Below, piece after piece: positions 1-10,265 of a DNA stretch of 64,000 nucleotides. This DNA is from Prochlorococcus marinus str. MIT 9314 (GTDB lineage Bacteria > Cyanobacteriota > Cyanobacteriia > PCC-6307 > Cyanobiaceae): NCBI RefSeq assembly GCF_000760035.1, contig NZ_JNAO01000011.1:1-64000 (forward strand), read 5' to 3'. The notes under the pieces are model-generated. The model saw nothing but the letters and a program-made list of their open reading frames with translations. It was not told the DNA's origin and searched no databases. Numbering within the stretch: position 1 is the stretch's first letter; each line of letters starts with the position of its first letter. The position numbers and the translations under genes were made by a program.

Positions 1-1
1 T

Positions 2-268
2 GCAGAATTCTTTTGGATAATTATTATAGAAATTTCAAAAACTATTAAAGTCTTACCTGTAGATACATTCCCATCTACAAAATGGGTTAAAAATACAAAC
101 CAAATTTTCCTATCTGTTAAAGTTGATATTCGAAATGGAAGAATAGTTATATTATCTGTAATTGATAATTTGTTAAAAGGACAAACTGGGCAAGCAATTC
201 AAAATTTAAATATTATGAACGGATTTTCAATGGATGAAGGTCTTGATTTAATTAATAATTTTCCATAA
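2..268 (+). CDS. argC: N-acetyl-gamma-glutamyl-phosphate reductase, C-terminal part
   Basis: This is the 3' end of a gene that starts before the window. Reading from base 2 gives 88 residues ending at the TAA at 266-268. The tail contains [22 protein letters not shown] and [12 protein letters not shown], the typical C-terminal signature of ArgC, where the GQAIQN segment belongs to the NADP-dependent reductase fold. The enzyme makes N-acetylglutamate semialdehyde in arginine biosynthesis in the cytoplasm. Its last 17 bases overlap the convergent purN gene. The N-terminal NADP site and the active-site Cys lie outside the window, so only the C-terminal match is seen. Confidence 0.85.
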   Translation, partial: AEFFWIIIIEISKTIKVLPVDTFPSTKWVKNTNQIFLSVKVDIRNGRIVILSVIDNLLKGQTGQAIQNLNIMNGFSMDEGLDLINNFP

Positions 269-908
269 ATTTACTTCTTATCAAAAAGCCAGCATGAGAG
301 ATTGAGAGAGGTAAAATTTTATGCTCTAGCAAATGTATTCTTTTTGAAAGCGATTCAATATCATCATCATCTCTAATTGACAATGCAGCCTGCATTATCA
401 ATGATCCACTATCTACCTCCTCTTCAACAAAATGTACTGAACAACCAGTTATTTTGGAACCATTAAATATGGCGTCCTTTATCGCAGAACCACCTTTATA
501 TGCAGGAAGTAATGAAGGATGAATATTTATAATCTTGTTCTTGAATTTATTAATAAAAAATGGAGTGACAATCTTCATCCATCCTGCCATAACAACAAGT
601 TCAACATCGTGATTAATTAAATTATTTACAATTTCTAATTCAAATAGCTCTTTATGGGGAAAGTCATTGTCCCTTATTATTTTGTGAGGTATTTTTACAC
701 TTTCAGCTCTTTTTATACAACCCGCATCATCTTTGTTAGTAATGAGAACTTTTATATCTACATCTAATTCGCCTTTTTCTGATAGATTAATTAACTCCTG
801 AAAGTTAGTTCCTCTTCCAGAAGCAAGTACACCTATTTTTAATTTTGGTGAAAATTTTCTAAATTCAGATATCTCAGGCGAAATTATGTAATTAAATGAT
901 TTCTCCAA
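252..908 (-). CDS. purN: phosphoribosylglycinamide formyltransferase (GART)
   Basis: A 218-residue protein that transfers a formyl group from 10-formyl-tetrahydrofolate to glycinamide ribonucleotide in purine synthesis. The N-terminal nucleotide loop [12 protein letters not shown] lies at residues 26-37. The catalytic set is visible as N128 and H130 in [12 protein letters not shown], and D166 in VDSGS. About 20 residues precede the usual family start, which is a common small extension. The 3' end overlaps argC by 17 bases in convergent orientation. All key residues are present, so the call is firm. Confidence 0.93.
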   Translation of the reverse strand: MEKSFNYIISPEISEFRKFSPKLKIGVLASGRGTNFQELINLSEKGELDVDIKVLITNKDDAGCIKRAESVKIPHKIIRDNDFPHKELFELEIVNNLINHDVELVVMAGWMKIVTPFFINKFKNKIINIHPSLLPAYKGGSAIKDAIFNGSKITGCSVHFVEEEVDSGSLIMQAALSIRDDDDIESLSKRIHLLEHKILPLSISHAGFLIRSKFMENY

Positions 909-1046
909 GGTTTTTATCCAATGATAAATTCATATGAAATAAAATAAACCCTCTCTTTTAATTATTTATATTCAAAAACATATTTATTTGAAAATATAAA
1001 TTTAAACAATTTTAAATGAATCAAATCTATGTACTATTCGTATAGA

Positions 1047-1052
1047 TATAAT
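1047..1052 (+). promoter_or_regulatory. likely -10 box of pgi
   Basis: A perfect TATAAT lies 33 bases before the pgi ATG, in a gene-free gap of about 176 bases between the divergent purN and pgi genes. An AAAGGAAA purine run follows about 12-20 bases before the start and could act as a ribosome binding site. I cannot see a convincing -35 box. Confidence 0.5.
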
Positions 1053-1084
1053 TAGTTAATAACTAAAGGAAACAAATATATAAT

Positions 1085-2668
1085 ATGAATGGAGATTTAA
1101 ACTCATGGGATAAATTTTGTAATTATCTTTGGTTTGATAAAAAATTAAATATTTGGTTAGACATAAGCAAAATTAATTTTACAAATGAAGAAATTAAAAA
1201 TTTAGAAGAGAAATTTGTAGATGTATTTTCATCAATAAAAGAATTAGAAAATGGTGCAATCTCAAATATTGATGAAAATAGACAAGTTGGACATTATTGG
1301 CTTAGAAATCCATCAATTTCACCTTCTTCAAAAATAAGTGAGGAAATTAGCGCAGATATTGATTCAATCTCTGAATTTGGGAAACAAATTTTAAATGGAG
1401 ATATTAAGAATAAGAATCAACAGAACTACACTGATGTTCTATGGATAGGAATTGGTGGAAGTGGTTTAGGACCATTACTTATTACAGAGTCACTGCAGAA
1501 GTGCTCTAGAGGCTTAAATTTTTCTTATATCGATAATGTTGATCCTTTTTTAATTAGCGAAAAGTTAGAAGAGTTATCTGAAAAATTATCCACAACATTA
1601 TTTGTAGTAGTAAGCAAATCAGGTGGTACGCCTGAACCTAGAATTGCTATGGAAATTATTAAAAGTCATTGTGAAAATAATTCTCTTGAATGGAATTCTA
1701 ATGCTATAGCTATAACGATGAAAGATAGTAAATTATTTAAAAAGGCCACTTCTGAAAATTGGTTAAAAATATTTAATTTGCAAGATTGGGTTGGAGGAAG
1801 AACTAGTATTACAAGCTCTGTGGGATTACTTCCATTAGCTCTTATTAATGAAAATATGTCTGAATTTATTAGAGGTGCATCATTAATGGATGAGGCCACG
1901 CGTATAAGTGATTTTAAAAATAATCCCGCAGCACTATTGTCATCTGCTTGGTATTTAACTGGGGATGGCGTTGGGAAGAGAGATATGGTCGTATTACCAT
2001 ATAGAGATAGGTTACAGGTATTTAGTAAATATCTTCAGCAATTAGTAATGGAATCATTAGGAAAGAAATTTAATAGGAATGGTGAAGTAGTTAATCAAGG
2101 TATTTCCGTATTTGGTAATAAAGGATCTACAGATCAGCATGCTTATGTTCAGCAACTGAGAGATGGTATTGATAATTTCTTTTGTATTTTTATTGAATTA
2201 TTAGATTCTCCATCTACCAATATTTTTGATGAAAAAGAGAATCCTAAAGAATACCTTTCTGGTTTTTTGCAGGGAACCAGATCAGCACTCTCTAGTGAAG
2301 ACAGACAAAGTATCACTATTACTTTAGAAAAGTTAAATTGTTTTTCACTAGGGGCCTTAATCGCTTTATTTGAGAGGGCTGTATCCTTCTACGCTGAATT
2401 GGTAAATATAAATGCATATGATCAACCTGGAGTTGAAGCTGGAAAGAAAGCAGCTGCAAATATTATTGAGTATCAACAAAAAGTAAGTAATTTATTAAAT
2501 GAAGGTGGAGAATATTCTATAAATGACATAACATCATTATTTGATAATTCAGTTAGTGAACCCATATTTTTTATACTTCGTGAAATGTGTTTCGGTAATG
2601 ATAATTATTTAGTTAAGGGCGATTGGTCAAATCCAAATTCATTAGTTATTCAAAAAATAAATTCTTAA
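1085..2668 (+). CDS. pgi: glucose-6-phosphate isomerase
   Basis: A 527-residue cytoplasmic enzyme that interconverts glucose-6-phosphate and fructose-6-phosphate, linking glycogen use, the oxidative pentose phosphate route and the Calvin cycle. The two sugar isomerase (SIS) domains are recognisable from the [11 protein letters not shown] segment near residues 121-131, the SKSGGTPEP phosphate loop near 178-186, and the GGRTS segment near 238. The length fits the cyanobacterial family. The stop shares a TTAA with the convergent leuS stop, a 4-base overlap. The TATAAT at 1047-1052 is the probable promoter. Confidence 0.96.
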   Translation: MNGDLNSWDKFCNYLWFDKKLNIWLDISKINFTNEEIKNLEEKFVDVFSSIKELENGAISNIDENRQVGHYWLRNPSISPSSKISEEISADIDSISEFGKQILNGDIKNKNQQNYTDVLWIGIGGSGLGPLLITESLQKCSRGLNFSYIDNVDPFLISEKLEELSEKLSTTLFVVVSKSGGTPEPRIAMEIIKSHCENNSLEWNSNAIAITMKDSKLFKKATSENWLKIFNLQDWVGGRTSITSSVGLLPLALINENMSEFIRGASLMDEATRISDFKNNPAALLSSAWYLTGDGVGKRDMVVLPYRDRLQVFSKYLQQLVMESLGKKFNRNGEVVNQGISVFGNKGSTDQHAYVQQLRDGIDNFFCIFIELLDSPSTNIFDEKENPKEYLSGFLQGTRSALSSEDRQSITITLEKLNCFSLGALIALFERAVSFYAELVNINAYDQPGVEAGKKAAANIIEYQQKVSNLLNEGGEYSINDITSLFDNSVSEPIFFILREMCFGNDNYLVKGDWSNPNSLVIQKINS

Positions 2669-5235
2669 ACAACAATATTCATTATTTTTCCTTTAACAAT
2701 AATTATTTTTCTTATTTCCTTATCTTGAGTCCATTTTAAAATGTTAGGTCTTTTAGCAGTCAATTCTTTAATTTGATCTTCACTCATATCATTATTAATA
2801 TTTATTTTGTCTCTAACTTTCCCATTCACTTGTATTACTAGTTCATATGAATCTTCCTTTAGTGCCTCGGCATTAAATGACGGCCAGTGTTCTAAATGTA
2901 CAGATTTTTTAAATCCTATAAGATGCCATATTTCTTCTGCAATATGAGGTGCAAATGGAGCCAACAAAATACAAAATGTTTTTAAAGCATCAATTTTTAA
3001 ATTATTGTTTACGTCATTAATGGAATTTGATAATGAATTATAAAACTTCATTAGTTCTGAAATCGCAGTATTAAATTGGTTATTTAATATGTCATTTGAA
3101 ATTTCTTTTATAGCGATATTCATTGACTTTATTAAACTTTTTTCTTTATCTGGATAGGAATTAGATTTACTATTTATATCTTTTGCACAATTTATATAAA
3201 GCTTCCAAATTCTGCTTAAAAATCTAAATTGTCCTTCAACATCTGTATCTCCCCATTCCAAATCTTTTTCTGGTGGTGCTTTAAATAATATAAACATTCT
3301 TGCTGTATCTGCACCATATTTTTTAATTACTGATTCAGGGTCTATTCCATTATATTTAGACTTAGACATCTTCTCGAAAAGAACTTCGAGTTGAGAATTG
3401 TCAACTGGATCTATAGGATTTGATAAGTCAGTAATATCGGAAGGAGAAACATATTTACCAGTTTTATTGTTTTTATAGGCTGCCGCCTGAACCATTCCTT
3501 GCGTTAATAGTTTTTTGAAAGGTTCATCAATTTCAAATAGTTCATTATCCCTCAAGGCTTTTGTGAAAAATCTTGCATATAACAAATGCAATATTGCATG
3601 CTCTACCCCTCCAACATATTGATCTACAGGCAACCACTTATTGATTTCAATCTTTTCAAATGGCTTATTAGAACATTTTGAAGATGGATATCTTAAAAAA
3701 TACCATGATGAACACATGAAAGTGTCCATAGTATCAGTTTCTTTCCTTGCCTCTATTCCACATTTTGGACATGTAGTATTTATCCAATTATTATTATCAC
3801 CTAAAGCATTAATCTTGTTAGCCGAGATTTCAATATCTTTTGGTAAGGAAACAGGTAATTCCGATTGCTTTAATGGAACAGATCCACATTGTTTGCAATT
3901 AACTATGGGTATTGGACATCCCCAATATCTTTGTCTAGAGATTAACCAATCTCTTAGACGATATTGAATCTTATTTTCAGCCCATCCATTATTTACTCCC
4001 TCCTCTGAAATTTTTATTTTAGCAATAGTATTTTCTATGCCATTGTATTGATTTGAATTAATAAGATATCCTTTTTCTACATAAGCTTCTTCAAGCTCTT
4101 TACTTTGTTCACTTTTATCCTTTATTATTACCTGTTTAATATCAATATTATTTTTCTTAGCAAATTCAAAATCTCTTAGATCATGAGCAGGCACGCCCAT
4201 AACAGCACCTGTACCGTATTCATCGAGAACATAACTTGCCACCCAAATAGGAATAGGTTCAGAATTAACTGGATTTATTGCTGTTAAGTTAGTTTTTATT
4301 CCAATTTTTTCAAGTTCATTATTTTTATTATTTTTCAAATATTGTTTAAGATTCTCTATATCTTGTATTGATTCTTTATCAGAAATATTTTTTACTAATG
4401 AATGATTAACAGAAATTGCTAAATAAGTAACTCCAAATAAAGTATCTGGCCTTGTTGTAAATACAGTAATTTTCTCTTCTGGATTGGTATTGATATTGAA
4501 ATTAATATTTGTACCAATTGACTTTCCAATCCAATTATCTTGCATTATTTTTACTCTTTCTGGCCAGTTATCTAATTTTTCTAAATCCTTCAATAACTCA
4601 TCCGCATAATTAGTAATTCTTAAAAACCATTGCTTTAATAATTTTTTTTCAACTACAGCCCCAGATCTCCAAGATTTACCATCTGAATCAACTTGTTCAT
4701 TCGCTAGGACTGTATTATCTATAGGATCCCAATTAACTTCTGATTCCTTTTGATATACAAGACCTGCCTTGTATAACTCTAAAAATAGATATTGAGTCCA
4801 AATATAATAATTTTCATCACATGTTGCAAATTCCCTATCCCAATCAACTGATAGTCCCAAAAGCTTTAATTGTGACTTCATATGAGAAATATTTTTTTTA
4901 GTCCAGACACTTGGACTAATTCCTCTTTCAATCGCTGCATTCTCAGCAGGCAAACCAAAAGCGTCCCAACCCATTGGATGTAAAACAGATTTGCCCTTAA
5001 ACCTTTGGAATCGAGCTATTAAGTCTGTAATAACATAATTCCTAACATGTCCCATATGAAGATTACCTGAAGGGTAGGGAAACATTGATAAGGCATAAAA
5101 TTTATCGCTATTCTCAGTTAATTCATCGGTTTTGTATAAATTGTTTTCTGTCCATATTGACTGCCATTTTTTTTCTATTTCAGATGGATTATATAAATTG
5201 GTATCAGCCTCATATTGTTTATCGGGAGAAATCAC
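2665..5235 (-). CDS. leuS: leucyl-tRNA synthetase
   Basis: An 856-residue class I aminoacyl-tRNA synthetase charging tRNA-Leu. The HIGH-type motif is HMGH at residues 60-63 and the KMSKS motif is intact at 622-626. The editing (CP1) domain is recognisable by [11 protein letters not shown] and by [12 protein letters not shown]. Cys pairs NCKQCG and TCPKCG in the middle suggest a zinc-binding insertion. The C-terminal domain [12 protein letters not shown] is typical of bacterial LeuS. It is transcribed alone, divergently from dapF, and shares its stop region with pgi. Confidence 0.97.
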   Translation of the reverse strand: MISPDKQYEADTNLYNPSEIEKKWQSIWTENNLYKTDELTENSDKFYALSMFPYPSGNLHMGHVRNYVITDLIARFQRFKGKSVLHPMGWDAFGLPAENAAIERGISPSVWTKKNISHMKSQLKLLGLSVDWDREFATCDENYYIWTQYLFLELYKAGLVYQKESEVNWDPIDNTVLANEQVDSDGKSWRSGAVVEKKLLKQWFLRITNYADELLKDLEKLDNWPERVKIMQDNWIGKSIGTNINFNINTNPEEKITVFTTRPDTLFGVTYLAISVNHSLVKNISDKESIQDIENLKQYLKNNKNNELEKIGIKTNLTAINPVNSEPIPIWVASYVLDEYGTGAVMGVPAHDLRDFEFAKKNNIDIKQVIIKDKSEQSKELEEAYVEKGYLINSNQYNGIENTIAKIKISEEGVNNGWAENKIQYRLRDWLISRQRYWGCPIPIVNCKQCGSVPLKQSELPVSLPKDIEISANKINALGDNNNWINTTCPKCGIEARKETDTMDTFMCSSWYFLRYPSSKCSNKPFEKIEINKWLPVDQYVGGVEHAILHLLYARFFTKALRDNELFEIDEPFKKLLTQGMVQAAAYKNNKTGKYVSPSDITDLSNPIDPVDNSQLEVLFEKMSKSKYNGIDPESVIKKYGADTARMFILFKAPPEKDLEWGDTDVEGQFRFLSRIWKLYINCAKDINSKSNSYPDKEKSLIKSMNIAIKEISNDILNNQFNTAISELMKFYNSLSNSINDVNNNLKIDALKTFCILLAPFAPHIAEEIWHLIGFKKSVHLEHWPSFNAEALKEDSYELVIQVNGKVRDKININNDMSEDQIKELTAKRPNILKWTQDKEIRKIIIVKGKIMNIVV

Positions 5236-5342
5236 TTAATTTTTATTTGTTAAATTATTATTTTAATATCCATTGTATAAAATAGAAATAGATTGTTAAA
5301 AGGAATAATTTATAATTAAAATTTAAAATATATTATCTACAA

Positions 5343-6203
5343 ATGAAAAATATAACTTTTGAAAAATATCAAGGTAACGGAAATGATTTCGTAATAATAG
5401 ATTCTAGAGGAAATGAAATATATAAAAATTACATGACAAATAAAATATTTGATATAAAAAAAATTTGCAACAGGCAATTTGGTATTGGAGCAGATGGTGT
5501 GATTTTTATAGAAGAACCTAATGAAGATAATTATGCAAAAATGATAATTTTTAATTCTGATGGTTCAGAAGCACAAATGTGTGGAAACGGAATTAGATGT
5601 TTAGTTGAATATCTCCACGTAAATGATTCAATGAATAATAAAAATATAGAATATAAAATTGAGACTAAAGCAGGTTTAAAAATTGCAAAATATATAAATG
5701 ATGAAATTACAGTAAAAATGGGGGTTCCAATTTTAGAATGTCAAAATATTCCAACAACAATTGAAAAAAAAATAAATTCAATTCCTTCACACGAATTTAT
5801 TGAGAAAGATTTTAATAATATGGGTTATGCCGTAGGAATGGGAAATCCTCATTTAATATTCTTCGTAAAAGACATAGAGTCAATTGTTCTCTCCAGACTT
5901 GGTCCTATATTTGAAAAAAATGAATTATTTCCTGATAAAACTAATGTGCATTTTTGTCATATTTTAAATAGAGATAATATCAAAGTAAAAGTATGGGAAA
6001 GGGGTGCAGGAGCAACCTTAGCTTGTGGAACAGGTGCCTGTGCTATCCATGTAGCAGCTTATAAATTAGGCCTTTGTAATTCTCAAACCATAGTAACTTT
6101 ACCAGGAGGTAATCTTAAAATTGATTGGTCAAAAGACGATTGTGAAGTAATGATGACCGGTAATGCTAAAAAGGTTTTCACAGGATCAATGTTACTAAAT
6201 TAA
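5343..6203 (+). CDS. dapF: diaminopimelate epimerase
   Basis: A 286-residue cytoplasmic enzyme converting LL- to meso-diaminopimelate for lysine and peptidoglycan. Both catalytic cysteines are present: C80 in MCGNGIRC and C228 in ACGTGACA. The N-terminal GNGNDFVIID is the family hallmark. The stop overlaps the start of the next gene in the sequence TAATG, so the two are probably translationally coupled. dapB of the same pathway lies near the far end of the window. Confidence 0.96.
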   Translation: MKNITFEKYQGNGNDFVIIDSRGNEIYKNYMTNKIFDIKKICNRQFGIGADGVIFIEEPNEDNYAKMIIFNSDGSEAQMCGNGIRCLVEYLHVNDSMNNKNIEYKIETKAGLKIAKYINDEITVKMGVPILECQNIPTTIEKKINSIPSHEFIEKDFNNMGYAVGMGNPHLIFFVKDIESIVLSRLGPIFEKNELFPDKTNVHFCHILNRDNIKVKVWERGAGATLACGTGACAIHVAAYKLGLCNSQTIVTLPGGNLKIDWSKDDCEVMMTGNAKKVFTGSMLLN

Positions 6204-7375
6204 TGGAAAATAATTTTATTTATTTAGATAATGCATCCACAACTCCATTATCTGAGAATGTTTTAAATATAATTAATTCAACTTACAGGAATTATTGGCA
6301 TAACCCTTCATCTACATATGAGCTAGGGATAAAATGCTCTACATATCTTGAAAAAATTAGATCAAAAATTGCTTATATATTTGAATCAGATGCAGAGGAT
6401 ATAATTTTTACATCTGGTTCTTCGGAATCGACAAATATTGTATTTAATAATATTTATGAGAACTTTAAAAATGGTAGGGTTGTTATTTCAAATGTTGAAC
6501 ATCAAGCAACAACTATTTGTGCTAATAAACTAAGAAAACAAAATTGGGATATTTACGAATGGACGGTAAATAATTATGGAATTTTAAATATTAATAATAT
6601 TGAAAACATTTTAAATAATTATACTAAGCTTGTATCAATTATTTGGGGACAAAGTGAAATTGGGACAATACAACCTGTCCAATTTATTGGTAGCAAATGT
6701 GAAGAATTAAATATAATGTTTCATTTAGATGGAACTCAAATATTAAGTAATGGAATATTCAGCTGGAAAGATCTTAAATGTGATTTTTTAAGTTTATCTG
6801 CTCATAAATTTGGAGGTCCAAAAGGGATAGGTATTCTTTTAACAAAAGAAAAGTCTAGACAAATTTTAAAAAATAATGACATATCACTTACTCAGGAATT
6901 TTCAATTAGACAAGGGACACAAGCTTTGCCATTAATCGCTGGAATGTATGAATCATTAAAGAATATTAAAGGAAAAATAAAATTATATGATTACATAACT
7001 GAATTTCCCTCTAATAATATTACTAAACTCAAAAATTATCTTTTTCAAAAAATTAAGGATAATAATCATATAAAGATTACGGGTAGTATTAACCATAGAC
7101 TTCCCAATCATATTTCGTTTCTACTATTAAATAAACTATTTGAGCCTATAAGGGCCTATAAGATTGTTAATTTCATGTCAGAAAATAAAATAGCTATAAG
7201 TAGTGGAAGTGCATGTTCAAGTTCATCTGGGAAACCTAGTTCAACACTTAAAAATATTGGTTTAAAAGATGATGAACTATATTCAAATATTCGTGTTACT
7301 TTAGGTTCAATAAACAATAAGTCAGAAATAGATAAATTTTTAGAACTTATTCAAATATGTATTGAAAAATTTTAA
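6203..7375 (+). CDS. cysteine desulfurase (NifS/IscS class, PLP-dependent)
   Basis: A 390-residue fold-type I aminotransferase-like enzyme that takes sulfur from cysteine, probably for iron-sulfur clusters or thiolation. It starts with YLDNASTTPLSENV. The PLP lysine is K202 in SAHKFGGPKG and the persulfide cysteine is C338 in SSGSACSSSSG, so it belongs to the NifS/IscS branch. It is joined to dapF and to the following DUF1995 gene by TAATG overlaps on both sides. Which acceptor protein it serves cannot be read from the sequence. Confidence 0.9.
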   Translation: MENNFIYLDNASTTPLSENVLNIINSTYRNYWHNPSSTYELGIKCSTYLEKIRSKIAYIFESDAEDIIFTSGSSESTNIVFNNIYENFKNGRVVISNVEHQATTICANKLRKQNWDIYEWTVNNYGILNINNIENILNNYTKLVSIIWGQSEIGTIQPVQFIGSKCEELNIMFHLDGTQILSNGIFSWKDLKCDFLSLSAHKFGGPKGIGILLTKEKSRQILKNNDISLTQEFSIRQGTQALPLIAGMYESLKNIKGKIKLYDYITEFPSNNITKLKNYLFQKIKDNNHIKITGSINHRLPNHISFLLLNKLFEPIRAYKIVNFMSENKIAISSGSACSSSSGKPSSTLKNIGLKDDELYSNIRVTLGSINNKSEIDKFLELIQICIEKF

Positions 7376-8001
7376 TGGAAACCAATTACAGACTACCTAA
7401 AGATTTAAATGAATCTCTTAAGAATATGGAGGATGCAATTACTCCAAGTTTATTAGATTCAAATAAAAGATTTACTATAGAATATAATTTTGAAGGTTTG
7501 AAGTTTAACAGAATTGGAATAACTATTTACAAGATATTGTCTAAAAATAATAATGTATATATAACATTTGCTGATCAAGGTGCTGTGGCTTTGGCACAAA
7601 GAGACTATCCAGATATCAAAGATAAAATTTTTACTTTTAAATCATTTAATGAATCAAATAATATAAATAATATAGATAGTGCAATGATATCGATACTACC
7701 TCAGCCATATGATTTCGATTCATTTGAACCAATGTCTGATAATTATCAAGGTACGCATTATTCATTAAATCCAAAATTTGAAGATTCTAATATCGGTATA
7801 GGAAGTGTTATTAGAGAGCGACGTAAAAACTTTGTCAAAACATGGAAAAATATTTATTTTTTGCAGCCTTTAAATAAAGCCGCTCTTATGCATATTTATC
7901 CAAATAACTGGTTGCTTTTCAAAGAAGAAAATAAAAGATATTTTTTTAAAAAAGAATTTGAAATTAAACCCGATAATGAATCTATTTTTGTGAATTTATA
8001 G
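7375..8001 (+). CDS. DUF1995 family protein
   Basis: A 208-residue soluble protein matching the DUF1995 family of cyanobacteria and plastids. Hallmarks are the opening LPKDLNESLKNMEDA, the FNRIGITIYKIL segment, and the ending FLQPLNKAALMHIYPNNW. Some plant members are linked to photosystem II assembly, but no reaction is established that I can apply here. The start overlaps the preceding stop as TAATG and the stop is one base before the TTG of the next gene, so it sits inside a tight four-gene unit. Confidence 0.82.
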   Translation: METNYRLPKDLNESLKNMEDAITPSLLDSNKRFTIEYNFEGLKFNRIGITIYKILSKNNNVYITFADQGAVALAQRDYPDIKDKIFTFKSFNESNNINNIDSAMISILPQPYDFDSFEPMSDNYQGTHYSLNPKFEDSNIGIGSVIRERRKNFVKTWKNIYFLQPLNKAALMHIYPNNWLLFKEENKRYFFKKEFEIKPDNESIFVNL

Positions 8002-8002
8002 A

Positions 8003-9226
8003 TTGAATGTGATAAAAAAAATTTATTCATTTTTCTTAATTGTTCTTGTATTAGGAACATCTCCATTCTTAATAAGATACTTCCTAGCAAATCAGAAAAT
8101 AACTATTTTAAATAGTATTTATTTTAATTTCCCGGGAATAATTACTAAAAACAAAATATGTCCTACTTATGATGCTTTATTGAATCAAACGCTTGATGAT
8201 TCTTTTAGTGTATCAATTATTAATAATAAAGGGGAAATAATAAGTTCCTATAATGAGGATGTTCCAAGGTTGCCGGCATCTAATCAAAAATTATTCTCAT
8301 CAGCTTATGTTTTAAGTAAATATAAATTAAATAATAATTTAAAAACTTCCTTATTTAAATATAAAAACGATTATTATTTACAAGGTCAAGGTGATCCAGA
8401 TCTTAATTATGAGCATATAATCGAACTAATATCAAATGTTAAAGAAAATAAAATTATTAACTTTAATATTGTAGAAATTGATTCAAAATTATATTGGCCT
8501 AATGGTTGGACAAATACTGATAAACTTTACGAATATGGATCTCCAATTACATCTCTTGCAATAGAAAGTAATCACAATAAATATGATGATATTTATTCAT
8601 TAAAAATTTTTATTAAAAATTATTTAAAAAATAAATTTCCAAATTCAAAAATATATATAGATTTTTTTGATTCAGAAAAAACTTTTTATTTTAAAAATAT
8701 TAAAGAGATAAATAAAATATATTCAACTCCAATTGTTTCATTATTAACTCTAACAAATTCTGAAAGCCATAATTTTACAGCTGAATCTCTCTTTAAAAAT
8801 GCCTCAAATACATGGAACGATAATAACTATATAAAACTGAAAAGATGGCTTGAAAATAAAGGCCTCCCAACAACTAAAGCATACTTTGCAGATGCTAGTG
8901 GATTGTCTCGAAAAAATAAAATTACAACAAGGTTAGTTGTATTGTTTTTAGATAAAATGAGATATTTTAATGATTTTAAAGCTTATCAATCTACACTTTC
9001 AATTACTGGAGTAAGAGGAACACTAGCTAAAAGATTTGTAAATAGTGAATTGTCTGGAAAGTTTTTTGGCAAAACTGGGACTCTTTCAAATGCCTTTGCA
9101 TTATCTGGCTTTTTATATAAAAATGAAAGGCCAATAATTATAAGCATTATCCAAAATTCCAATAAAATTGATAAAGAAAAAGCTTTTAAATTATTACGTG
9201 ATCTTTATTATTTGAAATCTTGTTAA
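8003..9226 (+). CDS. D-alanyl-D-alanine carboxypeptidase, PBP4 (S13) family
   Basis: A 407-residue penicillin-binding protein of the DacB/PBP4 type that trims peptidoglycan stem peptides outside the inner membrane. A hydrophobic N-terminal segment (FFLIVLVLGTSPFLI) acts as a signal or anchor. The active-site serine S93 and lysine K96 are in ASNQKLFSS, an SxN-like SHN follows in the middle, and K357-T358-G359 is in FGKTGTL. TTG at 8003 is one base after the previous stop. A GTG at 8009 is an alternative start. The protein is short for the family, suggesting a reduced insert domain. Confidence 0.87.
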   Translation: MNVIKKIYSFFLIVLVLGTSPFLIRYFLANQKITILNSIYFNFPGIITKNKICPTYDALLNQTLDDSFSVSIINNKGEIISSYNEDVPRLPASNQKLFSSAYVLSKYKLNNNLKTSLFKYKNDYYLQGQGDPDLNYEHIIELISNVKENKIINFNIVEIDSKLYWPNGWTNTDKLYEYGSPITSLAIESNHNKYDDIYSLKIFIKNYLKNKFPNSKIYIDFFDSEKTFYFKNIKEINKIYSTPIVSLLTLTNSESHNFTAESLFKNASNTWNDNNYIKLKRWLENKGLPTTKAYFADASGLSRKNKITTRLVVLFLDKMRYFNDFKAYQSTLSITGVRGTLAKRFVNSELSGKFFGKTGTLSNAFALSGFLYKNERPIIISIIQNSNKIDKEKAFKLLRDLYYLKSC

Positions 9227-9234
9227 TAAAAATA

Positions 9235-9708
9235 TTATTTAAAATATTCTTTTAAATCCCTCTCAACAGATGGGGGTACCATGTGATTAATTTCACCACC
9301 AAATTTTGCAACTTCTTTTACTAATGAACTACTGAGAAAACTATAATTTGTATTTGTCGATAAAAATATAGTTTCAATATCATTATTAAGAGATTTATTT
9401 GTATGAGCAATCTGAAGTTCATACTCAAAATCACTCATTGCTCTTAAGCCTCTAAGAATAAGATTAGCTTTTAGATCATTTGCACAATCTACAGTTAGAC
9501 CAGAATAAGAAATAACTTCAATATTAGGTAAATGAGAAAGAGAATTTTTTATTTGTATTATTCTTCTTTCAAGATTAAATGTTGGTGTTTTAGAAGTATT
9601 TTCTAAAACAGCAACTACTAGATTGCCAAATATTTTTTCAGCTCTTTCTATTAAATCAATATGCCCGTTTGTTAAAGGATCGAATGTACCAGGATATAGA
9701 ATTTTCAT
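9235..9708 (-). CDS. coaD: pantetheine-phosphate adenylyltransferase
   Basis: A 157-residue nucleotidyltransferase making dephospho-CoA in coenzyme A synthesis. The N-terminal [19 protein letters not shown] holds the TxGH-like motif with H16, and [12 protein letters not shown] plus [12 protein letters not shown] are standard CoaD segments. The length is that of the family. It ends 8 bases from the convergent carboxypeptidase gene and is divergent from the flavin reductase gene. Confidence 0.95.
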   Translation of the reverse strand: MKILYPGTFDPLTNGHIDLIERAEKIFGNLVVAVLENTSKTPTFNLERRIIQIKNSLSHLPNIEVISYSGLTVDCANDLKANLILRGLRAMSDFEYELQIAHTNKSLNNDIETIFLSTNTNYSFLSSSLVKEVAKFGGEINHMVPPSVERDLKEYFK

Positions 9709-9767
9709 GAATTTATTATGTTCGAATAAGAAATTTAGTTAAAATAAGTTTATTAGATATATCAATT

Positions 9768-10256
9768 ATGACATTAAATCTAGAAGCAAAAAAAATCTTA
9801 TTAAGAAAAATACCTCACGGATTATTTATTTGTGGAGTTAGAGACGAAGATAAAAATGAAGTGAATGGATTTACTGCTAGTTGGGTGACTCAAGGTTCCT
9901 TCACTCCTCCATTAGTCGTAATGGCTGTTAGAGCAGAAGGTTCTAGTCACGAAATAATAAAGTCCACCAATAAGTTCTCATTAAATGTCCTCAAAAGTGA
10001 TCAAAAGGACCTAGCAGCTGTTTTCTTTAAACCCCAAAAAGCATTAGGAGGCAGATTTGAATCTGTTGAATTTAATTTAGGTGAACTTGGATTGCCTATT
10101 TTAGTTGATAGTGTTGGTGGAGTTGAATGTAATGTTGTTGGAAGTGTTATTCATGGAGACCATACAGTTTTTGTAGGAGAAGTTCAATCTGCTTATTTGA
10201 ATAGTGATGTTGACTCTCTAAATTTATCTTCAACTGGTTGGAATTATGGAGGTTAA
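9768..10256 (+). CDS. flavin reductase-like FMN-binding domain protein
   Basis: A 162-residue single-domain protein of the flavin reductase/FMN-binding split-barrel family. The LRKIPHGLFICG opening, the NGFTASWVTQGSFTPPLVVMAV segment (in parts) and the HTVFVGEV ending fit. In cyanobacteria such a domain is often the C-terminal part of flavodiiron proteins, but here it stands alone and I see no diiron domain next to it. It likely binds FMN and uses NAD(P)H, with unknown acceptor. It lies 9 bases before uvrC. Confidence 0.8.
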   Translation: MTLNLEAKKILLRKIPHGLFICGVRDEDKNEVNGFTASWVTQGSFTPPLVVMAVRAEGSSHEIIKSTNKFSLNVLKSDQKDLAAVFFKPQKALGGRFESVEFNLGELGLPILVDSVGGVECNVVGSVIHGDHTVFVGEVQSAYLNSDVDSLNLSSTGWNYGG

Positions 10257-10265
10257 TCTTTATAT